From positions 3,164,501 to 3,228,500 of the forward strand of contig NZ_CP029427.2 of the NCBI RefSeq assembly GCF_002266465.3: 64,000 nucleotides of DNA, given 5' to 3'. A program made the position numbers and the translations under genes. Positions 1-10,814 of this stretch are shown here, piece after piece (position 1 is the first letter of the stretch; each line of letters starts with the position of its first letter). Origin of the DNA: Bradyrhizobium symbiodeficiens. GTDB taxonomy: Bacteria; Pseudomonadota; Alphaproteobacteria; Rhizobiales; Xanthobacteraceae. The notes under the pieces were generated by a model. The model had not been told where the DNA came from and made no database searches. It saw only the letters and a list, made by a program, of their open reading frames with translations.

Positions 1-1080
1 GGTGATCACCTGCTGACCGGGGCTCAGCCCTTCCTCGATGACCGAATGTCCATCGATGGCGTAGCTGACCTTGATCTTGTGCAGCTCGGCCTTGTTGTCC
101 TGGTTGACGGTATAGGCGTAGAGGCCGTTGGTCGAATGCTGGACTGCGTCATCCGGAACCACGGTCGCATCCTTCAGCGTCCGGACCAGAAGCCGCGTCG
201 AGACCGACTGGCCCGGCCACAGCGCGTGGTCCTTGTTGTCGAACACCGCCTTGAGGCGGATCGTCCCGCTGGTGGTGTCGACCTGGTTGTTGATGACCGC
301 AAGCTTGCCCTCGGCCAGCGTCTTCTTGCCGTCGGTGGTGAAAGCGATCACCTTGAGTGCGCCGGTCTTCTGACCTTCGCTGATATAGGGCAGCTGGTCT
401 TCCGGCGCGGTGAAGATCACGGCGATCGGCTCGACCTGCGAAATCGTGACGATGCCCGTCTGCGTCGAGGCGTTGACGATGTTGCCGACGTCGACCTGGC
501 GCAGGCCGGCGACGCCGGTGATCGGCGCCTTGACCCGGGTGTAGTCGAGCTGGGTCTGGGCGTTGGCGATCGCGGCTTCGTCGGCGGCGATCTGGGCGGT
601 GAGCTGGGCGACGGTCGAGCGCTGGGTGTCGACGCGTTGCGCGGTCGCGAATTCGCCGAGCTTCATGGCGCGCTGAAGTTCGAGATTGGCGTTGGCGAGA
701 CTAGCCTCGTCCTGCGCCTTCTTGGCCTTGGCCTGGTCGAGCGTGGCTTGATAGGGACGGGGATCGATCGAGACCAGAAGCTCGCCCTGCTGGACGATCT
801 GTCCTTCCTTGAAGGCGAGCTTGTCGATCTGGCCATCCACGCGGGTTCGGACTTGTACGGTGTTGAACCCCTGAACCGTGCCGAGACCGGTCAGATAGAC
901 CGGGAAGTCGACCTTCTGGACCGGGGCGACGCTCACCGGGACGGCAGACGGCCGGGGCGGCCCCTTGTCGGCGGTCTGGGCCTTGCCGGCGCTATGCCCG
1001 AATTTCTGCCAGCCATAGTAACCCGCGGAGGCCACGGCCGCGATGATCAGAATCCAGAGGATCGGCCGGGACTTTTTCAT
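1..1080 (-). CDS. RND efflux pump periplasmic adaptor (HlyD/MdtA family), C-terminus cut by window
   Basis: Membrane-fusion subunit that would link an inner-membrane RND pump to an outer-membrane channel. Reading down from an ATG at 1080 gives 360 codons with no stop before the window edge. An N-terminal membrane anchor (residues about 7-25) is followed by a lipoyl/barrel-sandwich half (VRTRVDGQIDKLAFKEGQ), a long helical hairpin rich in Ala, Gln and Asp, the second half (YTRVKAPITGVAGLRQVDVG) and a beta-barrel domain (VEPIAVIFTAPEDQLPYI). The order and length fit MdtA-like adaptors. The RND permease would be expected beyond position 1. An inverted repeat at 1157-1179 overlaps the likely promoter. 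The substrate cannot be read from the sequence. Confidence 0.9.
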   Translation of the reverse strand, partial: MKKSRPILWILIIAAVASAGYYGWQKFGHSAGKAQTADKGPPRPSAVPVSVAPVQKVDFPVYLTGLGTVQGFNTVQVRTRVDGQIDKLAFKEGQIVQQGELLVSIDPRPYQATLDQAKAKKAQDEASLANANLELQRAMKLGEFATAQRVDTQRSTVAQLTAQIAADEAAIANAQTQLDYTRVKAPITGVAGLRQVDVGNIVNASTQTGIVTISQVEPIAVIFTAPEDQLPYISEGQKTGALKVIAFTTDGKKTLAEGKLAVINNQVDTTSGTIRLKAVFDNKDHALWPGQSVSTRLLVRTLKDATVVPDDAVQHSTNGLYAYTVNQDNKAELHKIKVSYAIDGHSVIEEGLSPGQQVIT

Positions 1081-1149
1081 GTCGTCTCGTGTCGGCTCGT
1101 ATGCCCCCAAGCTACGAATTATCAGGGCAACCGCAGGGTTCCAGCGAGC

Positions 1150-1185
1150 TTGTATATTACACGCCAAGTTCGAGTGTAAACAGCA
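1150..1185 (-). promoter_or_regulatory. Probable promoter and TetR-type operator of the RND adaptor gene
   Basis: The inverted repeat TTACAC (1157-1162), an 11-nt spacer, then GTGTAA (1174-1179), lies about 80 bp upstream of the adaptor start. On the minus strand it contains a TTTACA -35-like hexamer followed about 16-18 nt later by AT-rich -10 candidates, so a bound repressor would cover the promoter. RND pumps are often controlled by TetR repressors at such sites, but no tetR gene is visible here. The rest of the 1081-1458 gap shows no convincing gene. Confidence 0.45.
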
Positions 1186-1458
1186 CTATCCGTCGAGAAT
1201 CCTAAACAATTGGAAAGCTTTGCACCGTCTAGGCAATGGTCTGACGCGGCGGTGTGCAATGCTGCATTTTCCCGGCAGGCGCGATCGGCGCGCAAACCCT
1301 GTGCAGCACTCCCGGACGGTGTGCTCCGACCGAATGCGCGGTGCCGAGTCGCAGGTCGGCGCCGGTGACAAGAATGGTTCTAAGTCGCGCGGAGGCCGTT
1401 TCGATTGTCAGGGATATCGCCATCATCCATATCGGCACCGCCACACATGGAGCGCAGT

Positions 1459-1698
1459 ATGGACGAACTGAACGGCAAGTTGATCGCGTGTCAGATTCTG
1501 ATCACGGGATTGATCGCGCGTGTCGCTAATGAGCAGCGCGATCCCTTGCGCTTCCTCACCGACTTCCGAGACGAGATCAAAGCCGTCGTGAACGGTGTCA
1601 ACATCGCCGGCATGGACTCAACCGATCGCGTGCGCGCTGTCGCGCTGAAAACCGTCGACGAATTGTTTTCGCTGATGAAGCCGCCGAGCAGCGATTGA
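1459..1698 (+). CDS. Small hypothetical protein (79 aa)
   Basis: Open frame starting MDELNGKLIACQ. I prefer the ATG at 1459 over 1447 because GGAG at 1449-1452 lies at normal ribosome-binding distance. The product is soluble, mostly helical by composition and ends MKPPSSD. It has no signal peptide, membrane segment or recognised domain. It stands alone between the divergent adaptor gene and the iron-uptake operon. I do not recognise the family. Codon use resembles its neighbours, so it is probably a real gene. Confidence 0.55.
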   Translation: MDELNGKLIACQILITGLIARVANEQRDPLRFLTDFRDEIKAVVNGVNIAGMDSTDRVRAVALKTVDELFSLMKPPSSD

Positions 1699-1743
1699 TG
1701 CTGTGAGCTAGATCGCCGATTTGCGCAGCATTCGCCGGCATCT

Positions 1744-1805
1744 TTTAGAACGAGTCCAATCTCGATTTAGAACGATTTCAAACTGTAGTTTAGAATCGTT
1801 TTGAT
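1744..1805 (+). promoter_or_regulatory. Three phased Irr/ICE-like iron boxes
   Basis: TTTAGAA occurs three times in direct orientation, at 1744, 1766 and 1789, that is at 22- and 23-bp intervals (about two helical turns). The middle copy, TTTAGAACGATTTCAAA (1766-1782), is closest to the Irr/ICE consensus as I recall it from rhizobia (TTTAGAANNNTTCTAAA). The outer two have weaker right halves. They lie 105-166 bp upstream of the TonB-dependent receptor, so iron-responsive control by Irr is a reasonable inference. Confidence 0.6.
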
Positions 1806-1909
1806 CTGGATCGATTCAAGGGTTCTTGCGAGCTGCTTGCATTGACCCGAAATTTTGCGGCCGATACCAACAACTCATCGTTCGTCGAAGTGAATGAGCG
1901 AACAGGAAG

Positions 1910-4330
1910 ATGGGGCGTTTGGTAATGGGGCAGGTGGTCGCACCGAAGTCGTTGCGTTCGGTCGCAGCATTCGATTTTGTAGATGAAAAGTTCGCAGGCG
2001 TTTTAGGCAAGAAAGCCTCGGCGGTTGCGAGCTTGATCGCAGTGGCGTCGGTGTCGACCGGCGCGCAGGCGCAGCAGTCGAACCTGCCGCCGGTGACGGT
2101 CGATGCGCCCGTCGAGCGTCCGCGTCCAACGGCGTCGAAGCCCTCGCCGGAACAGGTCCGCGCCCGCAACGCGATTCGTCGCGCGGCGCAGCGCGAGCAG
2201 GCCGCTCAACAGACGGCGCCGACAACGCCGTCAGGCGCTCCCGACGGCAATCCCTATGCCGATCCGGCCGCACCCTACAAGGTCGATCACGTCCAGGCGT
2301 CCGGCAAGTTCCCGGAGAAGATGCTGAACACGCCCAAGTCCATCACGGTGCTCAGCAAGGAAGTGCTCGAGGACAAGAACGCGACGACGCTGAAGGAGAT
2401 CGGGCGCTCGACCGCGGGCGTGACGCTGGGTTCGGGCGAGGGCGGCAACGCGTTCGGCGACCGCTTCTTCATCCGCGGCTTCGACGCGCGCAACGACGTG
2501 TTCATCGACGGCATTCGCGATCCCGCGGTCTCCATCCGCGAGAACTTCTTCACCGAGCAGATCGAGATTCTGCGCGGGCCGGCATCTTCCTACGCCGGCC
2601 GCGGCACTGCCGGCGGCGCCATCAACATCGTCACCAAGCAGGCGGGCGACGTCAACTTCAAGCGCATGGGCACCGAGTTCGGTACCGACATGACCAAGCG
2701 CGTCACGCTCGACGTCAACCAGGTCATCGATCCGACCTTCTCGGTGCGCACCGGCGGCCTGTTCCAGGACGCCAACGTGGCCGGGCGCAATTATGTGACC
2801 GACAACCGCTGGGGCAGCTTCATCTCGACCAAGTACACCCCGACCAACGACATCAAGATCACGACGAACTACGTTCACACCGATCTCAGCGGCTATCCCG
2901 ATTTCGGCGTGCCCTATTACAAGCAGGGCAATGTGCCGGTGACCTCGGCCGGCATTCCGCGCGGAAACTGGTACGGCTTCCTCAACCGCGACTTCCAGAC
3001 GGCGCGGCAGGATTTCGGCACCGGCACGATCGAGTACAAGGTCAACGAGGCCATCACGTTGACCAGCAAGGTGCGCGGCGAGCACTCGCTGCTGAACTAC
3101 ATCGGCACGCTGCCGCAGAACCCGAACACGACCAGCCCCAATCCGCTGCTCTGGACCACGACGGCGAGCGCGCAGAGCCGCTACCAGAACGTGGACGTGT
3201 GGGCGAACCAGAACGAGGCCACGTTCAAGCTCGATACCGGCGGCGTCAAGCACACCGCCGTACTCGGCGTCGAATATTCGAACGAGAACATCTCGATCGA
3301 CCGCTACACCGGCCTCTCGTCGGAACTGTTCGGCGGCGGTTCAACGAGCAACGGGGCCGTCACGGGAGTCAATCTGTACTCTCCGCAGTACACCAACATT
3401 CCCTTCAGCAACACGCCGTCGCTGATTGGAAACCCGACGCGCTACGGTGTCAACACCAGCAGCGTGTATGTCATGGACACCGCGAACTGGCAGGACACGA
3501 TCATCGTCAACGGCGGCGTGCGCTACGACGGCTATAGTCAGAGCTCGTCCACAAACTCGGCCTATCTCAAGCAAAGCGCCGATCTCGTGAATTACAACGT
3601 CGGTTTGGTCTACAAGCCGATGTCGATCGGCAGCATCTATGCAGCCTATGCGACCTCGGCCAATCCGTTCGGTTCGGAGCTGGACGCGACCGGCACCGAC
3701 TACGGCGGCGTTCCCGCCAACTCGACCATCCTGCTCGGGCCCGAGCGTAACAAGGCGGCTGAGGTCGGTACCAAATGGGAGCTCGCCGATCGCCACCTGC
3801 TGGTGACCGGTGCGCTGTTCCAAACCACCAAGGACAACGCGCGCGAGACCGTCAGCGGCCTGCTCACTTCGGGCGCTGCCTACAGGATCCAGGGCATCGA
3901 CATCGAGGCGGAGGGCAAGATTACCGACCGCTGGAGTATCTTCGGCGGCCTGGTGCTGATGCAGTCGAAGGTCACGCAGAGCGGCGTCGCTTCCAACATC
4001 GGCCTGCAGCTTGCCAATATCGCCCACCAGTCGTTCAGCATGTTGACCAAATACAAGTTCGATGATGGCTGGGAACTCGGCGGCCAGGCGGTGTACCGCT
4101 CGAAGGTCTATGGCGGCACGTTCGCGGCGAACACCGGCAATGAGCTGCCGAGCTACTGGCGTTTCGACGCGTTCGTCGAGAAGAAGATCGACAAGAACTG
4201 GACCATGAAGTTCTACGCCCAGAACCTCACCAACAAGCTGTACTACGACACGCTCTATCGCAGCGCAGTGCCGTTCGTGGCGGTGGCGCCGGGCCGGGCC
4301 TTCTACATCGTGACCACGGCGAAGTTCTGA
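1910..4330 (+). CDS. TonB-dependent siderophore receptor
   Basis: Outer-membrane receptor of 806 aa that would import ferric siderophore using energy from TonB. The N-terminus carries an unusually long leader: about 35 residues precede the hydrophobic stretch, with a likely cleavage after AQA at residue 54. A TonB-box-like LPPVTVDAP follows at about 59-67. The plug domain (about 130-240) has the typical [19 protein letters not shown] and [20 protein letters not shown] segments. The rest is a beta-barrel ending in Phe (YIVTTAKF), as outer-membrane proteins do. It is the first gene of the iron operon and lies behind three ICE-like boxes. The sequence resembles catecholate-type (Fiu-like) receptors, and the PiuC partner downstream supports that, but the ligand is not proven. 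Confidence 0.93.
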   Translation: MGRLVMGQVVAPKSLRSVAAFDFVDEKFAGVLGKKASAVASLIAVASVSTGAQAQQSNLPPVTVDAPVERPRPTASKPSPEQVRARNAIRRAAQREQAAQQTAPTTPSGAPDGNPYADPAAPYKVDHVQASGKFPEKMLNTPKSITVLSKEVLEDKNATTLKEIGRSTAGVTLGSGEGGNAFGDRFFIRGFDARNDVFIDGIRDPAVSIRENFFTEQIEILRGPASSYAGRGTAGGAINIVTKQAGDVNFKRMGTEFGTDMTKRVTLDVNQVIDPTFSVRTGGLFQDANVAGRNYVTDNRWGSFISTKYTPTNDIKITTNYVHTDLSGYPDFGVPYYKQGNVPVTSAGIPRGNWYGFLNRDFQTARQDFGTGTIEYKVNEAITLTSKVRGEHSLLNYIGTLPQNPNTTSPNPLLWTTTASAQSRYQNVDVWANQNEATFKLDTGGVKHTAVLGVEYSNENISIDRYTGLSSELFGGGSTSNGAVTGVNLYSPQYTNIPFSNTPSLIGNPTRYGVNTSSVYVMDTANWQDTIIVNGGVRYDGYSQSSSTNSAYLKQSADLVNYNVGLVYKPMSIGSIYAAYATSANPFGSELDATGTDYGGVPANSTILLGPERNKAAEVGTKWELADRHLLVTGALFQTTKDNARETVSGLLTSGAAYRIQGIDIEAEGKITDRWSIFGGLVLMQSKVTQSGVASNIGLQLANIAHQSFSMLTKYKFDDGWELGGQAVYRSKVYGGTFAANTGNELPSYWRFDAFVEKKIDKNWTMKFYAQNLTNKLYYDTLYRSAVPFVAVAPGRAFYIVTTAKF

Positions 4331-4332
4331 TC

Positions 4333-5018
4333 ATGTTGACGTGCCTGCCAGGTGTTCTCAGCAAGGATGATGTGGCGGAGTTCCGCCGCATCATGGACGC
4401 CAGCGGATGGGAGGACGGCCGCTCGACCGCTGGCGCGCAGTCGGCCATGGTCAAGCGCAACGAGCAATTGCCGCCGGATAGCGATGTCGCGCGCAAGCTC
4501 GGCAACCGCATCATCTCGGCGCTGACGTCGAACCCGCGCTTCATCGCGGCGGCGATTCCGCTCCAGATCTTCCCGCCGCTGTTCAACCGCTATGCGGCGA
4601 GCAGCGGACACCATTTCGGCCTGCATGTCGACAATGCGATCCGCGGCGACCGTCTGACCGGCCTTCGCATCCGCACAGACCTCTCGGTCACGCTGTTCCT
4701 CGCCGAGCCGGAAGAGTATGACGGTGGCGAACTTGTGATCGAGGACACCTACGGCTCGCACGAAGTCAAGTTGCCAGCCGGCGACTGCGTGCTCTATCCC
4801 TCGACCAGCCTGCACCTCGTCACGCCGGTGACCAGGGGAACGCGGGTTGCGTCTTTCTTCTGGCTCCAGAGCATGATACGGGACGATCAAGCCCGGAGCA
4901 TGATCTTCGACCTCGACACCGCGATTCAGGCGCTGGTGGACCGGCTCGGGCGTGACGATCCCGAAACGGTCAAATTGACGGGTATCTATCACAACCTCAT
5001 TCGCTACTGGGCCGAAGT

Positions 5019-5022
<4 letters not shown>
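4333..5022 (+). CDS. piuC: Fe(II)/2-oxoglutarate-dependent PKHD-type dioxygenase PiuC
   Basis: Cytoplasmic 229-aa dioxygenase of the PiuC/YbiX family. The iron-binding triad is visible as His98 and Asp100 (FGLHVDNA) and His161 (SLHLVTP), with Arg171 (GTRVAS) placed to bind 2-oxoglutarate. The length is normal for the family. It starts 2 nt after the receptor stop, and its own stop overlaps the exbB start (ATGA), so expression is tightly coupled. PiuC genes commonly sit beside TonB-dependent catecholate receptors; their exact substrate is not settled. Confidence 0.92.
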
Positions 5023-6008
<986 letters not shown>

Positions 6009-6011
6009 GCC

Positions 6012-6467
6012 ATGGGCGTTTCGCTCGCAGACAACGATGACGACGACGATTTCTCGGAAACGCATGACATCAACGTCACGCCGTTCATCGACGTCATTCT
6101 GGTGCTGCTGATCATCTTCATGGTCGCAGCGCCGCTCTCCACGGTCGACCTGCCGATCGATCTACCGACGTCCAGCGCGACGCCGCAGAAGAAGCCGGAC
6201 AAGCCGACCTATCTCAGCATCAAGCCCGATCTGACGCTTGCCCTCGGGGAAAACCCGGTCCACCGCGCCGAACTGATCGGGACGCTCGACGGACTGTCCG
6301 ACATGAGCAAGGACAAGTACGTGTTCCTGCGTGCTGACAAGTCGGTGCCGTATGGGGAGTTGATGGGCGTCATGGAGCTCCTGCGCTCGGGCGGCTATAC
6401 GCGGGTGAAGCTGGTGGCGCTGGAAGGCGCGCCGGGAGCGCCTGCGGCAGGCGCCGCTCAGCCTTAG
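6012..6467 (+). CDS. exbD: TonB-system subunit ExbD
   Basis: Biopolymer transporter of 151 aa with one N-terminal membrane helix and a periplasmic domain. The hallmark [20 protein letters not shown] spans about 17-36. Its Asp near residue 25 is the conserved proton-path residue of ExbD/TolR. The Asp-rich N-terminus is cytoplasmic. It lies between exbB and the TonB gene in the same operon and would form the ExbB-ExbD motor. Confidence 0.95.
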   Translation: MGVSLADNDDDDDFSETHDINVTPFIDVILVLLIIFMVAAPLSTVDLPIDLPTSSATPQKKPDKPTYLSIKPDLTLALGENPVHRAELIGTLDGLSDMSKDKYVFLRADKSVPYGELMGVMELLRSGGYTRVKLVALEGAPGAPAAGAAQP

Positions 6468-6476
6468 AGGCCCGCT

Positions 6477-7289
6477 ATGTCGGACGAACTCAGACCATCC
6501 CGGAAGCTCTGGATCCTGGCGGCGGTGGCCGCGCTCGTGCTCCATCTGGGTGGTGCTGCGCTCGCGCTGGCGCATTTGCACGCCGACGACGACGGCGACG
6601 GCCTCGGTGCGAACGGCGCGGAATTCGCGGTGGAGATGGCCTCGCCCAAGGCGCCCGAAACCGATCTGCCGCCCGGGCCTGACAGCGAAGCGATGCAGGA
6701 GCAGCAGGCGCTTCCCGAGCAGAAGGCCGAGACCAAGGAGACGGAGCTTCCCAAGGACCAGTCGCAGGAGGTCGAGGATCCCGACCGCGTCGTGACCGAG
6801 AACAACGCGAAGAAGCCGACGGAAGACGATCCGAAGATTCAGGCGGTCGAAACGCCGGCCGCCGAAGCCTCGCCGAAATCGGTCGCGACGGCACGGCAGA
6901 CGCTCGAGGAGGAGGCGCGCGAGGCCGAGAAGGCGCTGGCGCCCGTCATCGGCATCGGTAAGGACGTCCTGAAGCTGACGGCCGACTGGAACCGCAAGAT
7001 CAGCGCGCATTTGTCGCTGCACAAGATCAATCCGGAAGGCAAACATCCCAACAACCAGAAGGTCAAGGTCAGCTTCGCGATCAACCGGAAGGGCAACGTG
7101 CTATCGGTGGATGTCGTGGAGTCGTCAGGGGATGCAGCCTACGACGCGGCCGCGGTCTCGATCGTCCGCAAGTCGGATCCGATCCCGCAGCCGCCTGCCG
7201 CGCTGACCGAGGACCGGTTCGAGCGGACCGTCGACATCATTTTCACGCCCGCTGACGCGAAAAAGAAGAAAACGGCTCAGCGCCAGTAG
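6477..7289 (+). CDS. tonB: TonB-family energy transducer
   Basis: A 270-aa protein with a single N-terminal membrane anchor (about 11-32). An acidic Glu/Lys/Pro-rich periplasmic spacer (about 55-165) follows, then a C-terminal TonB domain (KVKVSFAINRKGNVLSVDVV, then AALTEDRFERTVDIIFTP). This completes a receptor-dioxygenase-ExbB-ExbD-TonB operon, so the unit can energise its own receptor. The 3' end overlaps the convergent gene at 7277-7717 by 13 bp. Confidence 0.9.
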   Translation: MSDELRPSRKLWILAAVAALVLHLGGAALALAHLHADDDGDGLGANGAEFAVEMASPKAPETDLPPGPDSEAMQEQQALPEQKAETKETELPKDQSQEVEDPDRVVTENNAKKPTEDDPKIQAVETPAAEASPKSVATARQTLEEEAREAEKALAPVIGIGKDVLKLTADWNRKISAHLSLHKINPEGKHPNNQKVKVSFAINRKGNVLSVDVVESSGDAAYDAAAVSIVRKSDPIPQPPAALTEDRFERTVDIIFTPADAKKKKTAQRQ

Positions 7290-7717
7290 AGCCGGATCCC
7301 GACATAGACGACGACGAGGCAGGCAAAGATCAGCGCCACCGGAAGCGGCCGTTTCTGGGTTCCAGCTGCCGCGCCGGCCCCGAAAAAGCTGGTCGTCTTT
7401 GGCTTCGGCACCGGGCGGCGGAAAGCGGTAACATTGTCCGCGGCCGGCTCCGCCGGTCGAGGGCGGACGTCGGGCGGGAGTCCTCCGCCGCCCATCTCGG
7501 CGTAATAGGCCCTGTAGATCGCGCCGATGGTTGCCTCGGTGGCCTCGCCCTCGCTCATCTGAGCCACCAGGTTCTGGTAGCTCGCGAGGAATTCCTGGGC
7601 GCCCGAAGGCAGCGCGGACGCCCCATTGAGCTTGGCCATCATCTTCCAGGTGGCGAAATCGGCGCGGGCGCGGGTATCCGCGCGTCGCGCGATCAGCATA
7701 TCGGCAGCTTTGACCAA
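7277..7717 (-). CDS. Hypothetical tail-anchored protein (146 aa)
   Basis: Soluble N-terminal region (about 1-75, helical), a Pro-rich middle (about 80-120), and a single C-terminal hydrophobic helix (VALIFACLVVVYVGIRLYW) at the very end, so the product is probably tail-anchored in the inner membrane. I do not recognise a named domain. It converges on tonB with a 13-bp overlap and shares strand with the M50 protease gene upstream. Codon use fits the genome. Confidence 0.7.
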   Translation of the reverse strand: MVKAADMLIARRADTRARADFATWKMMAKLNGASALPSGAQEFLASYQNLVAQMSEGEATEATIGAIYRAYYAEMGGGGLPPDVRPRPAEPAADNVTAFRRPVPKPKTTSFFGAGAAAGTQKRPLPVALIFACLVVVYVGIRLYWR

Positions 7718-7764
7718 GTCGGCCTCTGGCCCTTCGGCTTAAAGTTCGGGTGTGGCTGTTTCAA

Positions 7765-8445
7765 CTACGCATTGCCGGTCAGGAAGAGAACAGCCTGAAT
7801 CACATGACCGGTCAACGTTCGCAGTATTGCTGAAATAACATCAAGATTTAGACCGAACTGGGAACCTGCAAGTGGTAGCAGGATCAACAGGCCGATCAGG
7901 ATCAGCATCCCGAACGGCTCGAGCCGGGCCAGCGGCATGGCGAGGGCGCGCGGCAACAGCCCGACCGCGACGCGCCCGCCATCGAGCGGCGGGATCGGCA
8001 TCATGTTGAAGACCGCGAGGATGGCGTTGATGACGAGCGCATTCTTGAGGTTGTCGGCGACCCATTTCGCCGAACTGGCAGGGACAAGGGGCAGGGCGTG
8101 GAAGGCGAGGGCCGCGGCAAGCGCCAGCAGGATGTTGGTGGCGGGCCCGGCCAGCGCCACCCAGACCATGTCAAGCCTGGGGTTGTTCAGCTTGCGGAAG
8201 TTGACCGGCACCGGCTTGGCGTAGCCGAACAGGAAGGGCGAATGCGTAAACAGCAGCATCGCCGGCAGGATCACGGTGCCGAACGGGTCGATGTGCCGGA
8301 GCGGATTGAAGCTGACCCGTCCGAGCTGCGAGGCCGTGTCGTCTCCGAGCCGATCCGCGACGAAAGCGTGCGCAGCCTCGTGGAAGGTGATGGCGAGCAC
8401 GAGGGGGAGCACCCACACCGATAGGTCATAAAAGGATATGTTCAC
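7765..8445 (-). CDS. Site-2 protease family (M50) membrane metalloprotease
   Basis: Polytopic inner-membrane protein of 226 aa. The zinc site HEAAH is at residues 22-26 within the first membrane helix, and the second metal-ligand motif (PIPPLDGGRV) lies in a later helix, as in compact M50B proteases. There is no PDZ domain, so it belongs to the minimal group rather than the RseP type. The substrate is unknown. The 137 bp upstream (8446-8582) shows no gene. Confidence 0.88.
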   Translation of the reverse strand: MNISFYDLSVWVLPLVLAITFHEAAHAFVADRLGDDTASQLGRVSFNPLRHIDPFGTVILPAMLLFTHSPFLFGYAKPVPVNFRKLNNPRLDMVWVALAGPATNILLALAAALAFHALPLVPASSAKWVADNLKNALVINAILAVFNMMPIPPLDGGRVAVGLLPRALAMPLARLEPFGMLILIGLLILLPLAGSQFGLNLDVISAILRTLTGHVIQAVLFLTGNA

Positions 8446-8582
8446 GGCTCGTCCGTTCCGGTTTGCCTGCGCGCTCTGCAGAGCAGGCCGTATAGGGCCA
8501 CAAATCTTTACGATCTACCGTCATATGGTACCCAATTCCGAAATTGCCCGCTGCAAATGGTTCGCCGCCGGCGCCTGCGCGG

Positions 8583-10610
8583 TCATGATTTCCTGCGATA
8601 GAGGATGAACCGGGTTGATTCGTCAGTGCGCTCGAACTGCGCCGACAAGATCTGCTCCACCATGTCCTTCAGCCAGTCATATTCGTAGGTCGCGCCACGA
8701 TCCAAAATGAAATGGTCGGCCCCGGCAAAGCTCCGCTTGACGTGATCCGGGCTGAACGTATCCCGGAAGGGGAGGAAGTAGCTCTTGGGTCCTCTGCCAA
8801 GGGCCACAAGAACGAGCCAGTCCTGGTCCGACAACAGCAACATGCGACCATCGGGGGGCACAATCCTGTTGACCAGGTCGATGTCGCTGCCATCGAGCCG
8901 GACCTTGACCTGTCCCGCTCCGCGTCCCAGCTTCAGGCTAGCTATGCTCGGATATTGCAAGTACGAGCGCAGTCCGATCGTCACGCTCTGCTGACGATCC
9001 TGCGCGCGCAGAAGCACGGTGACCGAGAGCGCCGCTGTTGCCGCCAACGACAGGGCAGGGATGACTTGCGAAGTCATTCGACCGAAGACGGCGCGGAATG
9101 CCGATCGGCACCACCACGCACAAACGGCAAGGTAGGCAAAGGCGTTTTGTTGCCATACCGCGTCGAGTGACCGGTTCATCCACTTTGCCATGAAAACCAG
9201 CGCGACGAGAGACAGGACCAGCAGATAGGCGCGCTCGATATTGCGGCAGCCGGCCCACGTTGCGGCGACGCTGACGACTGTGCCTATGGCCATTGCCGGC
9301 AAGATCAACTGGTACACTGTCCCGAATCCGGGATGCCAGTTCATCGTCACCCCAACCCAATTCGAGACGCTGTGCAGGCCGATCGGCGCGAGCAAGACGT
9401 GAAGGAAGTCCTTCGAAAGAACGGCCGGACCGAAGGCAGCGACGAACAATACGAGCAGGATGACGGCAGACAGTCCGGTGAATGCCGCGACCTCCCAAGG
9501 CCAGCGCTTTTCCAGCACCCGCGCCGACAACGCCGCGCAGCCGACGAGCCACGTATAAATCCCCGTCTCCGTATTCCAGAAGATCGAGACTGCGCAGACG
9601 GAAGATAGCGCTGCCAATGACCAACCTGAGGGATGGACCATGAAACGCGCAAGAATGCCCGTGGCGATGAACACGAACATGTACCTGACGGCGAGGGAAG
9701 ACGGTCCGGCGAATGCGTCCCCCGCCCCATATTGACAGAGTGCGAGAAATACGAAGGCGAGGAGAAACGGCAGCGCCCTGTTCTGGAAGAAGTCGCGCAG
9801 CACCCAATAGGCTGAGAGGTGATAGATCGTGAGACAGGCCGCAACGAAGCCGATGTAACGCAAATACAGGGCGTTCGGGTCGGCGCGGAGAAACTGCCCA
9901 AACAAATACGATGGGCCGTATCCATAGAAGGACAGGAAGTCGCGGCCAGGCACCATGCCATCTGCAAATTGATAGAGCGCTGGTCCGACCAGGAATGAAA
10001 CGGCGTGAGGATTGCCCGCCGCCTCGCTGGCCAGACGTTGCACGCTCAAGGGCAGAGTCAGGGCGAGCAGGGCTGTGACGAGCGCTGCGTCGATCCATCC
10101 AAACTCGAAAAAGGCGATCGGCCTGACGTCCTCGTCGCCCTCGATGCGGGTGTCGGTCCGGATGCGCTTCACGAAAGGGACGAGGATCGCGCCGACGGCG
10201 ACCGCCAGTGCGACCATTCGAAGTCTCTGCTGGAATGCATCTTCCAGAAATGCCTCCAGCGCCACGACGATTGCCAGCGCCGAGACGTGAAACACGATCA
10301 GCGACTGACCTTCAAAGAATTTCCGGAGCCTGAGGGACGCAAAGGCCGAGAGGCCGCCGATCACATAGAACAAGACATAGAAGATCTTCTCGGCACGCTT
10401 GATTGCCGCACTGTCCGCGAAACCCAATTGGACGACCGGGAAGTCCTGCGCGAGATTGGCGCCCATATCCAGCTTGGCAGCCTTCAAGATCAGATAGGCA
10501 GAGATGCCGGCCGCAATAGCGCCGACACACGCTCCCCACACCGCAAAACTCTGAAATCGCCAAAGTCCAAGTTCTGATTTTGTTATTGGCCTAACAAGAC
10601 GCAACACCAT
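8583..10610 (-). CDS. Polytopic membrane protein, possible GT-C-type glycosyltransferase
   Basis: A 675-aa protein with about 13-15 hydrophobic segments and a soluble C-terminal domain (about 555-675). I start at the ATG at 10610 because GCGGGGG lies just upstream; an in-frame TTG at 10619 is less likely. The segment DGMVPGRDFLSFYGYGPSY after an early helix resembles the first outside loop of GT-C-fold enzymes (an acidic residue, then a vPxRDF-type motif). That suggests a lipid-linked sugar transferase, but the resemblance is weak. It stands alone, with no envelope-sugar genes nearby. Confidence 0.6.
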   Translation of the reverse strand: MVLRLVRPITKSELGLWRFQSFAVWGACVGAIAAGISAYLILKAAKLDMGANLAQDFPVVQLGFADSAAIKRAEKIFYVLFYVIGGLSAFASLRLRKFFEGQSLIVFHVSALAIVVALEAFLEDAFQQRLRMVALAVAVGAILVPFVKRIRTDTRIEGDEDVRPIAFFEFGWIDAALVTALLALTLPLSVQRLASEAAGNPHAVSFLVGPALYQFADGMVPGRDFLSFYGYGPSYLFGQFLRADPNALYLRYIGFVAACLTIYHLSAYWVLRDFFQNRALPFLLAFVFLALCQYGAGDAFAGPSSLAVRYMFVFIATGILARFMVHPSGWSLAALSSVCAVSIFWNTETGIYTWLVGCAALSARVLEKRWPWEVAAFTGLSAVILLVLFVAAFGPAVLSKDFLHVLLAPIGLHSVSNWVGVTMNWHPGFGTVYQLILPAMAIGTVVSVAATWAGCRNIERAYLLVLSLVALVFMAKWMNRSLDAVWQQNAFAYLAVCAWWCRSAFRAVFGRMTSQVIPALSLAATAALSVTVLLRAQDRQQSVTIGLRSYLQYPSIASLKLGRGAGQVKVRLDGSDIDLVNRIVPPDGRMLLLSDQDWLVLVALGRGPKSYFLPFRDTFSPDHVKRSFAGADHFILDRGATYEYDWLKDMVEQILSAQFERTDESTRFILYRRKS

Positions 10611-10795
10611 CCCCCGCAAAACTAGCCCTGCGGAAGCTTAAAATAAAAAGAAACCTGAGGCCACCATGATGGGTTTCATGGCCCTCGCCGGAAGACAAGA
10701 GGCAGACGTCGGCCACCCCAGACCCGAAATCGCAACAGCGCCGGAATCCGGATCGCGACGACGATGGCGGTGAGGTGCTCGGGCCGCGGGTGCCG

Positions 10796-10814
10796 CGTCA
10801 GGTGAAACCTGACG
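10796..10814 (-). terminator. Hairpin directly after the GFA-family gene
   Basis: Perfect 8-bp stem, CGTCAGGT (10796-10803) and ACCTGACG (10807-10814), with a 3-nt loop. It starts at the base after the minus-strand stop at 10815. There is no clear T-run after it, so it is either a weak terminator or a 3'-end stabiliser. The rest of the 10611-10795 gap shows nothing recognisable. Confidence 0.45.

Noticed and set aside
46..1179. 377-codon plus-strand frame at the window start
   Set aside because: Antisense to the RND adaptor, which has a clear domain order.
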